The notes: generated by a model not told the origin, from the letters alone. A stretch of DNA of 64,000 nucleotides from Sitta carolinensis (GCA_032173965.1 CM063290.1:13231501-13295500), one strand, 5' to 3'. Shown: positions 18,523 to 30,732, numbered from the stretch's first letter. A program made the numbers and translations.

Positions 18523-21179
18523 TATAAGGCTCTTTTTTTTTTTTTTTTTTTGCTTTTGCTTTTTTTTTTTTTTTTTTCGCCCTCACCAAAATATTTCCAG
18601 TTCATCTTTTTGTATGCATGTATATGCTAAGGAAAAAAAAAAAATCTTCTACTATTATTAGGGTTATTTTGTCCCCCGCTTTCCCTCTCTCTGTCCCTCT
18701 GTCTCCAGCGTTCTGATAATGATGGTTATGATGATTTCGTGGTGATCCTGAATTTTTAAGATCACTGAGCAACTTTTTAGGCTTTGGAAAGAGAAGCCCT
18801 ATAGGGATTCGCGTCTTTTGAAGGTGTTTTCTTCTTATTTAAAACTGAAGCTTTCCGAGAGTAGGTGCTGGGTGCACTTGCTTTTATTTTTTAAACACCA
18901 GGCGTGATTTCTCTGTGTAGCTGACTCTATCCCTCCATCAGGTTTCTGAAATAAATCTTGTTTTCTGCACCCATCAAAACGCAGGTGGGTGAGCACTCTT
19001 AACTTTCTAATTTTGTTGTTGTTGTTTCGCCTCCTTTATTTTTTTTATTTTCTTCCTCTTTTCTTTCTCGCTCTCATTTTCTCTCTCGCTGTCACTCGCT
19101 CTCTCTTTTACGGAATCTTTCTCATTCAGGTAAAACTGTAAATTTTCCAAACCTACATTATTTCTCCTCCTATTGCATGTAACTCACGGTTACTATTCTC
19201 TCTTTCCCTTTTTTTTTTTTTCTTTTTTTTTTTTTTAGAAAACTTTATTTTAAATCCTCGATAGGAGCAATGTAAATTTTCTGACATTCAAACCTTTTCT
19301 AGTTCACAAATCAGTCACCCTTGTCACAGTTATTGAAATTCCTCAACTTGCCACACCAGGACGGTGGAAAAAGCAGGCGGTGTCTTTGTTGCTGACCAGG
19401 CTTTTGATCGCCAGAGAAAATTTACTTACCTTCAGATGAGTGAGCAGAAAAAGAAATAACACTCCCTTTGATTTAGTTAGAAAAATGCAGACATTTGGAT
19501 TCAGTGCAAACATACAACACTTGGTTGTTTTCTAGATGCAACCCTCGATTAACCTGTCTTTCCCCAGCTCAAAGTCTATTGAAAAACTGTGGATAGTTCT
19601 TTTTTGTTCCCGCTACAAAGTGCCATTGACTATATATTAAAATGATTGTTGAAAGGTATAAGTATGGTATTTAAAAGCAGAAAACCTTTGTGGCTTAATC
19701 AATTAAGCTAAGCAACATTTGTACAATATTTTTAACGATGCTTCAGCTCCTTAAAAAAAAAAAAAAAAAAAAAACAACTCAAGAAACTTTAAAATATACT
19801 CGTCTTTGTGTGTATATGTATAGATAGGTTTACGAATGTGCCATGTGCGTACATATATAAAACTGACAAATTATTTATTTACTCAGTCGCCTGCATATTC
19901 ATTAGCTCTAATTATTTTTTAGTAACGAAAACACCAAAAGCTCGCTAAGAGTCAGACTCCATACATTTCGCCTTTGTTCAGCTCTTCACTTGCCTCCTTC
20001 GCAGCTCAATCCGAGCCTCTCCAATTCCTAGTACCAAACAAAGAAACTTTAAACTCATCCTCTCTCGTTAAAGCCGCTGGTAAGCAATCCGCAGCGCAGG
20101 TACTGGGGAGTCGAACCAGCAGCGCTGCTGCGAGAACCTTTCTTGGGTGAAAACTGCCTCATTTTGAGAGGTATAAAATGGCCATTGCGGCTAGAAAACA
20201 AACAGACAAACATCAACGACGATAAATAAACTTTGATACGCCCAGATGGAATGTTTCACCGCAGTTTATCTGCAGACGCAGTGTGCCTGTGCTCGGCGCG
20301 TGGAGACAGCTTTCAAAGCAGACCTATTATATAATTTTCCTTGAGATCTTGAAGGTTTTACAGGGTTTGGTGGATGTTGTTTTTTGTTTAGTTTTTGGGG
20401 GGGGGGGGTTGTTGTTGTTGTTGGGGGTTTTTTTTGGTTTTTGGTTTGTTTTTTTTTTTAGAGCATTGGTGAGCTGAATTTACACGTTTGCATTTATTCT
20501 ACGAAATCTATTCAGTGGAATTGCAATAGCTTGTAGCAACAGGTATACCCGCTCTAGGGAGCGCCTGGGTGTGGACATAGTCTTAAGGCGGATGTTGCAC
20601 TACTTTCTATATTTGATGCTAAAATTAAGCGAAGGACAGAGTTGTCAGCGTTATTGTGAAGTGTGCTGAACGATGGCATTCGGAGGGCTAGAAAGTTAGG
20701 TAATTTAGTGCTAGCCTGCCTCCCAGTGCAAGGGGAAACCAGTGATCATTCCAGGTCGGTGCAAAATATACGAGAAAGCAGACGAGAAAGTATTTTTAGG
20801 AAGCGTATCTAAATATACAGTGTAAGAGTGAATGTAAAAAAAAAAAAAATGTTGTGGGTTGTAGAAGTTATCAAGTGGGATTTGCGGTGCGCTCTCTGCA
20901 GGAAACGAAAGCTGCTCCAGTTCAAAGCCACATGCACCAACGTGACATATAAGCCATTAAAATATCATCCTGACGGCTCATTTCTGCTTCATCATACGTT
21001 CCCTAACTGCTTCCAGAAAGCAAGAAAAGAAGAAATGAAGGATGACCGCCTCGATGGAAGCGCCAAAGAGGTGGTGGGTTCTTAGAGGGGGTTATTGTTT
21101 TCTTCTTTCATTCTTTCTTTCTTTTCCCTTCCCCTCCACCCCCACTTTTATTTTTGCCAGTTCAGAAATGAGGGGAAAC
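18413..21179. other. ZIC1-ZIC4 intergenic region, proximal part
   Basis: It starts with T tracts (18487-18514 and about 18533-18577) around a TATATATATAAGG string at about 18516-18528. Then come AT-rich sequence, an A tract (19753-19774) and G/T-rich low complexity at 20390-20460. No exon is supported. Confidence 0.5.
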
Positions 21180-22600
21180 CTTCAACAGGTCGCAGGGGTA
21201 AGTGCCTGGGTGTAAGGGGTGTCTGCTCAGTCCGGGCAGATGGCTGGCCCCCACCGCCTGCCTCAAGGGCTGGACGAGAGCTCCCTGTCGTCGGGGGTGA
21301 GGGGGGAGGTCGTCGGGAGGAGGCTTGGCCACCCCGAGAAGAAGGGCTGCAGCCTTGCGGCGCGGGGCGGCAGCGCCTCGGCTGCCCCTCGCCCACGTGG
21401 GGCAGGGTCCCGGCGGCACCTCGGCGGACAGGGGCGGGCGGAGTGCCAAGAGCCCGGGAAACACCGAAGGGGGTGTCCGACACCTTCTGTCGGATCCCGG
21501 GAGCCGCACCCGCTCCCCCAAGTGCAAAGGGAGGCTCGGCCTGGAGGTCCGCGCAACGTAGAGCGGCGGAGGTGCGCGGAGCAGGGTAGCGGAGTGTGCA
21601 GAGCGGGGCTGAGGCGCTCCCGCTCCCAACAGCGGCCAGGCTCACTTCGGACGGGCAAGCATTGGGACCGGAAGGGTCCTGCGGCCGCCCAGGCAGGGCC
21701 AGGAACCCGGGGCGGCGTGCAGAGGCAGACGAGCGCTGACAATGGCGAGCCCCGTGGGGAGGCGTCCCGGGGGACGCGCTCCCCGCCCAGAACCTCGCCC
21801 ACCGCCGCGCCCGGTGCCACGGGGGCGCTCCGGGGGACCCGGCGCTCAGGCTCCGCAAGCCCTTCTTTATAGGCGGGTGCGGGGGGGACGGAGCCCGGGA
21901 GCTCGGCCGGCCCCCTCCGGCCTCTCCCCGCCCCCCGCAGGCAGAGGCGGGGGAGCTGCTCGGGACGCTGGGTGCTGCCGCCTGCTTCGCGGGGAGGGGC
22001 TGCCACCTTGGTCCTGGCTCCGAGGGGCCGTTCCGTGTCTGAAGCCGGCTAGGGAAGGGGGAAAGCTTCCAAATCCCTGCCCAGGGAGAGACATCCGAAG
22101 GTGACCTCTGACCCGTACCCAACTCAGTGTGCCAACCCGGGGCATCGGCACAGCGCCGGCAGATAGGGACCGGCGTGGGCTTCTCGCCGACCCCTCTCCC
22201 GTCACTCCTTTGTCACGCACGATCCCTCGGCCCCGGGGAGTCCAGCCCATTGATCGGGCTTGCCTCGGGGCTCTCTCCATCCGGAGACGAGGAACTTTAT
22301 TTCTTCACCGAGCCCTTCCCGGGGAACGCTCTCTCCGCCCTGCGCGGACACGGAAAGTACAGGTTGCGTGACAAGCCGGTGGCGGCGGAGCACACGCCGC
22401 CGCTGCTGCCGCCCTCTCGGTGTGGCTCGCAGCCCCGCCCGGCGCTGCCGGGACCCGCGGGCGGCGGCTGCCCCGGCCCCGCTCAGCCCGCGCATCTTCG
22501 ACCCGGCGCGGGAGCTGGCGTTTAGGGCAGGGGGCGGCCGGGTCCCATCGCAGCCCCAGCGCGACACGGGGGGCTGGTACCCGCTCTAGTGCCCGACGTC
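21180..22600. promoter_or_regulatory. 1.4-kb intergenic CpG island
   Basis: The largest CpG island not attached to a mapped coding exon, 1.4-2.8 kb upstream of the alternative ZIC4 exon at 24013 and thus a candidate promoter for that transcript. The 150-320-residue frames here overlap on both strands in all phases and show no family resemblance. Confidence 0.5.
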
Positions 22601-23202
22601 CCAACAGTTTGGGCAAGGGGACATCCTCACCCTCCTGCTCCGCCGACGGCACAGTGCAGATGAGAAAAACCTGCGAGGTCGAGCCAGCGTTTTAGCCAAT
22701 ATTTACTCTGAAATGCAGAAATGTTTTGCCTTCCTTTTTGTCATCTGGTAACCATTTGAAATATTTAATGCAGCGATTTTTTTTTTTTTTTTTTTTTTTT
22801 TTTTGTCCAGTTTCAACAAGTTTTGGCGAGCACTTGGGAACCGAGCACTTCTCCAGCCTCCCACCCTAACCAATAAAGCACAACTCCTGCAAACCTCTCA
22901 CTAACTCTGACTTGAGAAATGTGCGAGGATGAATGGAAGTTGACTAGGAATTTTAATTCCTAAGGGACTGCTAAAGTTTTGGCAGTAGTTTTTACCACAG
23001 CAGTGAAAATATTGAGGACATTAAATTATTTATGAAAGATTATGACTGTGAAACGATGATGAAGTTTCGTAATTAATATCATCAAGTGTTTGTCTTAGTA
23101 CAGATTTTTGTTTACTAGCTCCGGAGTCCCTATAATAATAGTAACAAGAGTAATAATAGTAACAATAACAATAACAATAACAATAACAAATAATAGTTTA
23201 AA

Positions 23203-23244
<42 letters not shown>

Positions 23245-24012
23245 TAATAATAATAATAATATAACAACAACAATAACAATAACAATAACAATAACGTCAT
23301 TTAAAGTAACTGATTCAAAATTCTAGTGTGATTTTCTGTATCAAAAAACAAACAAACAAAATCCTGAGTATTTCAAAGATATTTGCAAAAATTCCAACTC
23401 ATATAATGCATCCAGCCCCAGATCTGCTCTCAGAGCTATTGCTGCCGTTCAAAGCAAGCTGTGCAAAGTTCTGCCTGTAGCAGTGGCAGTGCTCTGCCTT
23501 ACAGAGAGCAAAGAGCAAGCTGAAAATTATAGGCAGGGAGAAGTGCCAGGGTGGTACTATACTAATCCTTGCTGAGACAACAACTTGTGTTGGAGGCTCG
23601 CAGAGTCTGGAATTTAATTTCGGGACGGAAGGATCTGTAAACAATATAGCCGAGTGGGTAAAAACTTGCCTTACAATAGACTGCCAGAAGGTGAATGTCA
23701 GATCAAAGGAGAACTGAAAAGATGTCCTTTCATATTTTTTTTTTCCCTAAATCAGCCATGGAAACTTCATGACTCCATAAAACATGTGCTGCATTGCTGG
23801 GGAGACAGCCTCCAGTTTCCCCTCGGAGAAAGATTCTCTTCCCCTCTTATTGCCTAACTTGTGTCTTGGTTTGGTTTTATGGGTTGGTTTTTGGACTTTT
23901 TTTTCCCCTTTTCTTTTTGAATCCATGATGCCCAATATATAGGGTGCCTTACTCATTTCATATCACACACAAATGGTTTTGCTCTTAACTTTCTACCTCT
24001 CTCCCCAAACAG
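22601..24012. other. Non-coding stretch with T tract and AAT/AAC microsatellite
   Basis: A 28-nt T tract (22777-22804), then AAT/AAC repeats (23136-23296), ending in the pyrimidine-rich acceptor of the ZIC4 alternative exon. Confidence 0.6.
23136..23296. repeat. Compound AAT/AAC(AAT) microsatellite
   Basis: About 160 bp of (AATAAC)n, (AAT)n and again (AATAAC)n blocks, nearly symmetric around the AAT core. Confidence 0.9.
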
Positions 24013-24097
24013 GAACAAAGTCAGGAAATGAGGCACAAGACTCCCCTTGTAATGAGGAAAAGAAAACGACTTTACAGAAACATCCTGGAAAAGTCAA
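24013..24097 (+). CDS. ZIC4: Alternative 5' coding exon of ZIC4 (short isoform start)
   Basis: The ATG at 24028 opens 23 codons reading MRHKTPLVMRKRKRLYRN then ILEKS plus one base, ended by donor A|GTAAGT at 24098. This closely matches, from memory, the start of the mammalian ZIC4 reference protein (MRYKTSLVMRKRLRLYRN...). Upstream is a good acceptor: a pyrimidine-rich run then CCCCAAACAG at 24003-24012, so this is probably an internal exon with an untranslated exon further upstream. The phase-1 end joins in frame to a cryptic 3' splice site at 29086/29087 inside ZIC4 exon 1, giving ...KSSSYPGHHG, aligned with human ...ESSSSSGHHG. The peptide is very basic and replaces the first 191 residues of the long form. 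The predicted isoform is 337 residues (human about 334). Confidence 0.82.
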
Positions 24098-25329
24098 GTA
24101 AGTTAAAATATGTCCTTTTTACAGTTCAAAGGAGACTGTATTTTTTTCAGCTTAGTGTTTAACGTACTTGCATAAACACAAATCAGCGACAGATCTCCCC
24201 ACCAGCAGCTGCCTAATCCTGCTCAATGCCTATTCATTTGGAGGTTCTAGAATTAATATTTGACGACTCTCTCATTGAAACAACAACCCCTGACCCCATG
24301 TGATTGCACTGTCACATTATTCTATGACATATTCATCTTGAATTCATTTACGGACGATTTGATTGGAATGAGGTTTGACATGTATTGGATCCTATTAAAG
24401 AAGAAGACTTTGATCTTGTTGATGGGGTTTACATGATATGTATCATCTTTACCAGGGATACCAGGCTTCCACAATGTGGTGTCTAAGTAGTTAGTGACTG
24501 ACAGCTTATCTGACAGGAATACCTTAATCTTGAGGTCTTGAATGAAATATTCTATTTAAAATAAGCATATGATTTGCTTGTCCTAGGGTAGCTCTAGGTC
24601 ACAAAATGTGAGAGGCAAACCTAGGCACAAACCATTGCTTGTCTGGTAGCTGACTTCCCATTGTTCGGGAACCCTGAAATAAAGAATTCCCCATAAGTGG
24701 ATATGGGGCGAGGGAATAAAAACAAAGGCAGAGTGTGCTCTCGGGCTAGTCGGTACCCTCTCTCCCTGAGGTGAAGCTGGAGTTGCTGAAAGGCTTTCTT
24801 GAACTACCTCTTCCTAACCAGCAGTGCCTTCTGGCGGGGCAGGCAGGGACTCGGGTCCTGCGTCTTCTTCCCTCATCCCTCCCTGCCAAAGCGAGTTTAA
24901 GGGGTAAAGAATTGCGGAGGGTGACTTAGTTCGCTCCGTTTCTACTCCTCGCGTTTTTTCTCTTTCTCGCAGTAAAGATAAGGGGGTTTCAGACTGATCT
25001 GTTCTCCTCCTCTTGTTTGGGATTTGAATCCTAAAAAAGTAACCCCCGAAGCCTGTCTGAAGTGTTCAGAGCGGCCTGGCCTGGCCCAGTCCTCGGGCAC
25101 CGGCTGGATATTTTGTAGCTGGCCGGTCGGAAGTTTCCTCAGAGGTGGAAGTGGAAGAACACGGGTGGATGAAGGTCAAATTTGTCTCTCCTCAGTTCTT
25201 CCCGAGGGCAGGAGCTGTGCCTTGAGCTGAGCACGGTTGTAAAAGAGGCTCTGTCTTCGGAGCAATGTTAGAAATAGCGACAAGCATCTTGATGTTTAGG
25301 TAGACCTCTACCGAAAAAACAAGGCGAAG
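24098..25329. other. Intergenic or intronic AT-rich stretch
   Basis: Follows the alternative exon donor, so intronic for the short ZIC4 form. 24120-24580 is AT-rich and looks like candidate regulatory DNA. No other exon is supported. Confidence 0.4.
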
Positions 25330-26060
25330 GTAAAGCCGAGGAGCAGCTGGGGCGGTTCCCAACCCGCGAAGGGACGTGCGGCCGGTTTCGCGCCGCAGGC
25401 CTCGCAGCCCGGCGGGCGGGGGTGCGTGCGGGCAGGGGCCGGAGGGTTGGGGCTGCCCCGCGGCCGAGCCGAGCTGCGGCAGGCGGAGCTCTGAGTCCCC
25501 GTGGCCGAGCGGAAAGCAGGGGGCACAGCCCCGACCTTATTCCACTACAGCCGGGTCGGGGGCCAGAGGAGTGCTTGTGACTCGTCTTTACAACATGTCA
25601 CCTCTTGAGAACAACCCTCCGGCTCGGGCTAGCTTCGGGGCCAGGGGCTGAGGACGGGGTCGAGGACACACAGCAGCCACAGGAAAATTCGTACTCAGGA
25701 TCAAGCTGCCAGTCTGTTGGCCCTGCAGAAGCAGGCGTTGACGCATTTGAGAGTTTGCCGATGGCCCGGCGTGCCTGGTCAATCAGGGCTCAGGCCGCTG
25801 CCGAGAAGCAGGGGACCTCGGTCATCTCTCGAGCGGCAGCAGTGTGAGCTCGAGCTGCCAAAGGGCAGCACAGACAGGCGTTCAAGTTTCAAATTGTTGT
25901 GGGAGATGAACGGAGCCCGTGCGGGTGTGGGCCCGCTTCCCTCCTTTTCCAGTTTCTCCGCCTCCCTGCAGTCATGTGGCGGCCCCCGCCCGCCCCCGCC
26001 CGCTCCCCCTGTGCACGCAAGCGGGGCTCACATCAGCCTCACCTAACAGTGAGGGACACC
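25330..26060. promoter_or_regulatory. CpG island between alternative exon and ZIC4
   Basis: Moderately CpG-rich, strongest at 25370-25520, with no conserved frame. Confidence 0.4.
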
Positions 26061-26194
26061 GAGGGTCAGGTTCTCCTACGCTGCCTGGAAAAGGGTGTGA
26101 GAGACAGCCCTGACTGAGGGGCAAGCTGAGAGCCATAAGTGTCTGGCAAGAAATCATCACAACATTTGAAATGAACCTAGGGCAAAATGATTAT

Positions 26195-26238
<44 letters not shown>

Positions 26239-27559
26239 GGCAAACTCTTCCAGTTGTTTTCTCCCTTAACTGAGAAGTGTCAAAGTTGATGGATAACAAG
26301 TATGTAGAGATGCAGTGTTTTAAGGAAGTATGAGGAAAGCAGCTTTATTTGGGATTCACAGTCTCAGTACATTTGTAAGTAACAGATTCATACTTGCTAA
26401 CGTTTGTCTCTTCTGTGCACTCCTATTGAGATGGTCATGAATAGGACTGTCAAATCCATTTCGTAGAGCAAGTAGACTTGAAAGTTGAGATATTGTGAGG
26501 ATAGTGTGTGGTTTAAAATGCCTGCGTAAACATGTTATGTAAGGTTGGAGAGCTAATTGCATCATTTGTCACTTTTCATCATCTCCACTCAGAAAGATGT
26601 GTGCAAGGATGTATCTATAGCTAGCTACCTGAATATCAGTCTGGTTTTACAGCACAAGTGTGGTAAATGCAAACAGAAACAAAATACATAATTGCAGCCA
26701 ACCCAGAACATGCAAAACTGTGACAAAGATGGCCCCTACGTGGTTATGCATGTCCTAAACTTTAATCTTATGGTTTCCATTCATTGGCTTGTAGCTTCTG
26801 TTATGAAAGTAGCTGGGTTGACATTGCCAAATAGTTTCCTGTTTTACTACATCTCATAAAGCCTGTTGATTGCCAACACTGTTAAATTCTTATGGAAATG
26901 CAAAATTCTATGCTGGGAGCTTTACCTGACATGTGTCAGGCAAAGAATTCACTGGAAAGTTAACAGCGAGTCAGTGTATTAAAACGAGAGAGTTTGACAG
27001 GATGGCTAGAGAATTAATCATTGCTGTATTTCATAAGACTGTGAAGTTATTGGTGGAGCTGTTTTTGTGTCAGGATCCAGGTTACTGTGGTAATACAAAG
27101 GGGTTGATATTTAAAGATGTGTTTTTCTTTCTTGGAGCAGAAGAATCTTTTCTTATGTTTCATTTACTTTTTTTAAGTTCACAATCCCCTTCTTAAAAAC
27201 TTAAGCAGATACTTCCTCCTGTGCAGAAGTCCTAAGCTTTTCTAAACCTGTAAGGCCGCAGTGTATCCAGCTGAAAGCCAAACCTACACTTCCACTACTA
27301 GCACGCAAACCCTGCAGACCATGTTATTTCCTTCAGGTGAGAATCTTCAGAACCGAGTCCGTTATGAATGTTTGGAAATACTTTTCCTTCAAGCCAAGGA
27401 CGGGGATTTTATGTGGAACTACCCTGTAAGTGTGCGTGAGAGAAAGTGAGAAAGGGAAATGGAGAGACTCCCTCTTCTGGGTTAAACATTCAGATTCAGC
27501 CTGAACATCACGATTTCTCGTACTGCTCCGGCGGCCAGTAATCAGACAACTGCTGAAAC
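26061..27559. other. Non-coding stretch with 37-nt T tract
   Basis: T tract at 26198-26234, then low-CpG AT-rich sequence up to the ZIC4 CpG island. No gene seen. Confidence 0.55.
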
Positions 27560-28140
27560 TTGTCAGAGGAGGGGGAAGGGGATGGGGATCTCTCGGGGAT
27601 CCTTTGTCCGGGCTCAGGCAGCCCGAGTCCCGAGCACGCCCGGCCAGAGAGCGGCCGGAGCGGCTTCGGCCGCGGCTCCTGCCGGGCAAGGACCCTCTCC
27701 CCGCGCTGGCAACAAGTGCCGAGGACCCGCCTGGCCCGGCCCGGCCCCGGCCCCGCTCCGACTGCCGCCGCTGTGGCCGGCGGCGGGGACCGGCGGCTCT
27801 GCCAGTGCTCTCCCGGGGCGAAACCCGAGGCTGCCCCGTGGCAGGGCAGCGGGAACGTACAGAGGAGACGGGGAGGCCGGGGCGCTACCCTCTGTTTCCG
27901 CCGAGGCTCTGTTCCCCCGGCGGCAGCGCCCGGCCCCGGGCGGATCCCTCGGGCACAGTCCGCGGGCCGGGCCGGGCCGGGCCGGGCCGGGCGGCGCGGG
28001 CGCCGGGGGCAGGGCTGACGCTGCGGCGCATGCGCGTCCCGCCCCGCGTGTGTCCCCCGCGGCGCCGGCGCGCTCCCTGTCAGGCGGCGGCGGGACCTGT
28101 CACGGTGACGTCACCGCGGCGCAGCCAATGGGCGGGCGCG
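27560..28140. promoter_or_regulatory. CpG island at the ZIC4 promoter
   Basis: Dense CpG with many GC boxes, including a GGGCC(G)-repeat near 27963-27990. It is open in several frames only because stop codons are rare at this base composition. Confidence 0.7.
28020..28140 (+). promoter_or_regulatory. ZIC4 main promoter elements (NRF1, CRE, CCAAT, GC box)
   Basis: Inside a strong CpG island: a palindromic NRF1-type site GCGCATGCGC at 28026-28035, a full CRE TGACGTCA at 28106-28113 inside the 12-bp palindrome GGTGACGTCACC (28104-28115), CCAAT at 28125-28129 in plus orientation, and GGGCGGG at 28130-28136. Spacing is typical of a TATA-less promoter with starts some tens of bases downstream, giving a 5' UTR of about 300 nt. 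The CRE suggests cAMP/CREB or ATF input. Confidence 0.65.
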
Positions 28141-28371
28141 GCGGTGGTGCGGCCGGCGGGCAGCGGCGCGGCCGGAGCGCGGCCCGGCGGGTCCCGCCGC
28201 GCCCTGAGGGCCGCCCGGCCCCGGGCAGGACGGGCCGCGCCGCGGGACCTCCCCGGCCGCCGCCAGAGCCTCCCGCCGGCCCCCCGAGCCCGCCCGCTGG
28301 CACAGCCGCCCGCACGTCCCGCCGCCAGGACAGCGGGACCGGGAAACTTTTTTATTTTGGGAGAAAGAAGA

Positions 28372-28404
<33 letters not shown>

Positions 28405-28512
28405 AAAAAAGAAAATTGTTTTCCCCGCTTCCCCCTCCTCCCCCCCCCCCCCCCCCGCTGCCCTGTGTATCTCTCCTCCCGCTGTCAGGTGACTTTTTAG
28501 CGTTAGAGGCTA
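28141..28512 (+). other. ZIC4: ZIC4 5' leader region
   Basis: Very GC-rich, then A-rich (28370-28414) and C-rich (28441-28456) tracts directly before the ATG. An in-frame TAG at 28504 closes the reading frame upstream. Confidence 0.5.
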
Positions 28513-29704
28513 ATGACCGTGGATGCTCTGGGGATCCCGGTGATGGACCCTGCTGCTCTCTCCAGGCGGAACACGGCGCTGAGATTAGTAGACTTGGCGG
28601 GGGCTCCTCGCCACCATCACCGCCCCCCTCAGAGCATGACAGGCTTCCCGGGCGTCGCCGGGCACCCCCACACCACGGCGCCCACGCAGCCGGGGGAACA
28701 CGCCGCCGAGTCCCGCCTCGGGCCGCAGCAGCAGCTCCGGCCAGAACACATGGGGCACCGCCACCATCCTCCTCCTCAGCATCACCCCGCGGCCCTTACG
28801 ATCAGCCCTGCCCCTCATCCCCACCACCAGCTCCACCACCACCATCATCATCATCATCATCATCATCATATGGCAGGCCAAGCCGAGGTGGTCTCTAGTC
28901 AAACGGCAGCGTTTGGCCCGGCGCAGTCACCAGCAGCCCCTTACCCCGTCTCCCACCCAGCCCAGGCTCTGGCAGCAGGTAGGGACTTCTTCATACGCAG
29001 AGACCTGCCGGCCCCACTCATGCCAGGGCTGACCGAGCAGCACCCCGCTGCAAGTTCTCACCACGGACTGTTTGTCTCAACAACAGGTAGCTACCCTGGA
29101 CACCATGGTCACCACCACCACCACTCAGAAGCTGGGAATCCCTCTCTGTTCACTGGACTCCATGAGCAGCCTCCCCATGCAGCTCCAGGTGGCCATTTAA
29201 ACGGACAGCTCAGACTGGGGTTACCTGGAGAAATGTACGCCAGGTCTGAACATTTCACTCAAGTACCAGCCTCCAGGACAGATCATTTTGCTGCTTCTTC
29301 GCTTCATAACTACGGTGGTATGAATCTGAACGTGAACCTGGCTCCACACCACGGCCCGGGTGCCTTCTTTCGTTACATGAGGCAGCCCATCAAACAGGAA
29401 CTCATCTGTAAGTGGATTGAGTTGGACCAGACTCCCAAAAAATTATGCTCGAAAACTTTCAGCACGATGCACGAGCTGGTGACTCATGTCACGGTGGAGC
29501 ACGTTGGAGGACCCGAGCAGTCCAATCACATATGTTTCTGGGAAGAGTGTCCAAGAGAAGGGAAACCTTTCAAGGCCAAATATAAACTTGTAAATCACAT
29601 CAGAGTCCACACAGGTGAAAAACCTTTCCCCTGCCCTTTCCCAGGCTGTGGCAAAGTGTTTGCCAGATCAGAGAATCTCAAAATACACAAAAGAACTCAT
29701 ACAG
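28513..29704 (+). CDS. ZIC4: ZIC4 main coding exon 1
   Basis: 1192 nt encoding residues 1-397 plus one base, ending at ACAG|GTCAGT, the same intron position as in ZIC1. It carries the N-terminal ZIC5-like block, the His tract, the ZOC-like motif, the ZF-NC segment and fingers 1-3. An internal acceptor (CAACAG at 29081-29086) lets the 24-kb exon join at 29087 in frame. Confidence 0.95.
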
Positions 29705-30683
29705 GTCAGTATGTAAAGCTCTCTTTACTGTCTTTCTCTCCGTTATTTAGCGTACTGTTTTGTTTTGTTTTTGGTTTTGTTTTTTTTTTTTGGGGGGGTG
29801 GGTTTTTTTAATGTATCCTTTGCGTTGTTATTGAATGCACGCCAAGTACTTCTGGAAAATAAATTCTCAGATTTGTTTGCTTCTTTACCGTTTGGAGAAG
29901 GGGGAGGAAATGGGGGGAAGGGGAGAGAGAGAGCAAATCTCAGAATTCTCGCCCATATTTTTTTCTGGTTGTGCGGAGAGGCTGCTGTAATGTTTATACG
30001 GGTAGATCTGTGTAAATATCGAATGATATAGCTACTATTTCTGCTAATTCACACAGGCGAGGATTTTTTTTTTTTTTCGATTTAAAGTAGTCGGGGGGAA
30101 AAATGAAATCATTGTGCAAGCTCACAAATTAAAAGTGAACAATGGAAGTTACAACTTGTCTAGTCAGTTTTGACTGATGTCGCTGAGATGCTGCTGCTCG
30201 AACATTGTGAGAATAACACAGCTGCGACCTTTTCGTTCAACAGTTCTGATTTGGGCAGAGGGAGTTTCAAATGTTTGATCTGAATAACACTGACATTTTT
30301 AATGAGCATTGCCGTCCAACGACTTTCTGCATTTTCAAATATGGGGAGCTGCAATTTCTGATTCTTGTGAGGGGGAAAAAAGAAAAAAAAAAAGAAAGAA
30401 AGAAACCCTTGTATTGTTTCGGCCTGTACATTCTGAAATGTCATTTGCAGATCTGTTAAGTGAAATTGGGACATGTGTCAGAAACATCTGTTAGTTCTAG
30501 TTAACAGAAAATAAAGTAACACGATGGAAGATCTTGCAAAACTACGTTTGAACTCTTCCGGCCAGGAAAGCATTTATAATTAATGAAATTGCACGTAGAA
30601 AGTTTTCACACTTCTAGGAGCAGCTTGTGAAGTTGTATTAATTAGTTTAGCAGCCGGTGTTTGTAGTCTATAATGCTGGCTTG

Positions 30684-30732
<49 letters not shown>

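Noticed and set aside
18516..18528. TATATATATAAGG as a plus-strand TATA box
   Set aside because: It sits in low-complexity T tracts; no start or exon follows. More likely a simple repeat.
21148..22122. 324-codon minus-strand frame and overlapping 217-247-codon frames
   Set aside because: All lie in a CpG island, are open simultaneously in opposite directions, and are Pro/Arg/Gly/Ala/Ser-rich without domains.
23136..23296. Regularly spaced AAT/AAC units as a CRISPR-like array
   Set aside because: Plain microsatellite in a vertebrate genome; no spacers.
27582..28898. 438-codon plus-strand frame over the ZIC4 promoter
   Set aside because: It covers the CpG island, promoter elements and an A tract, then overlaps ZIC4 in another frame. 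Not conserved protein.
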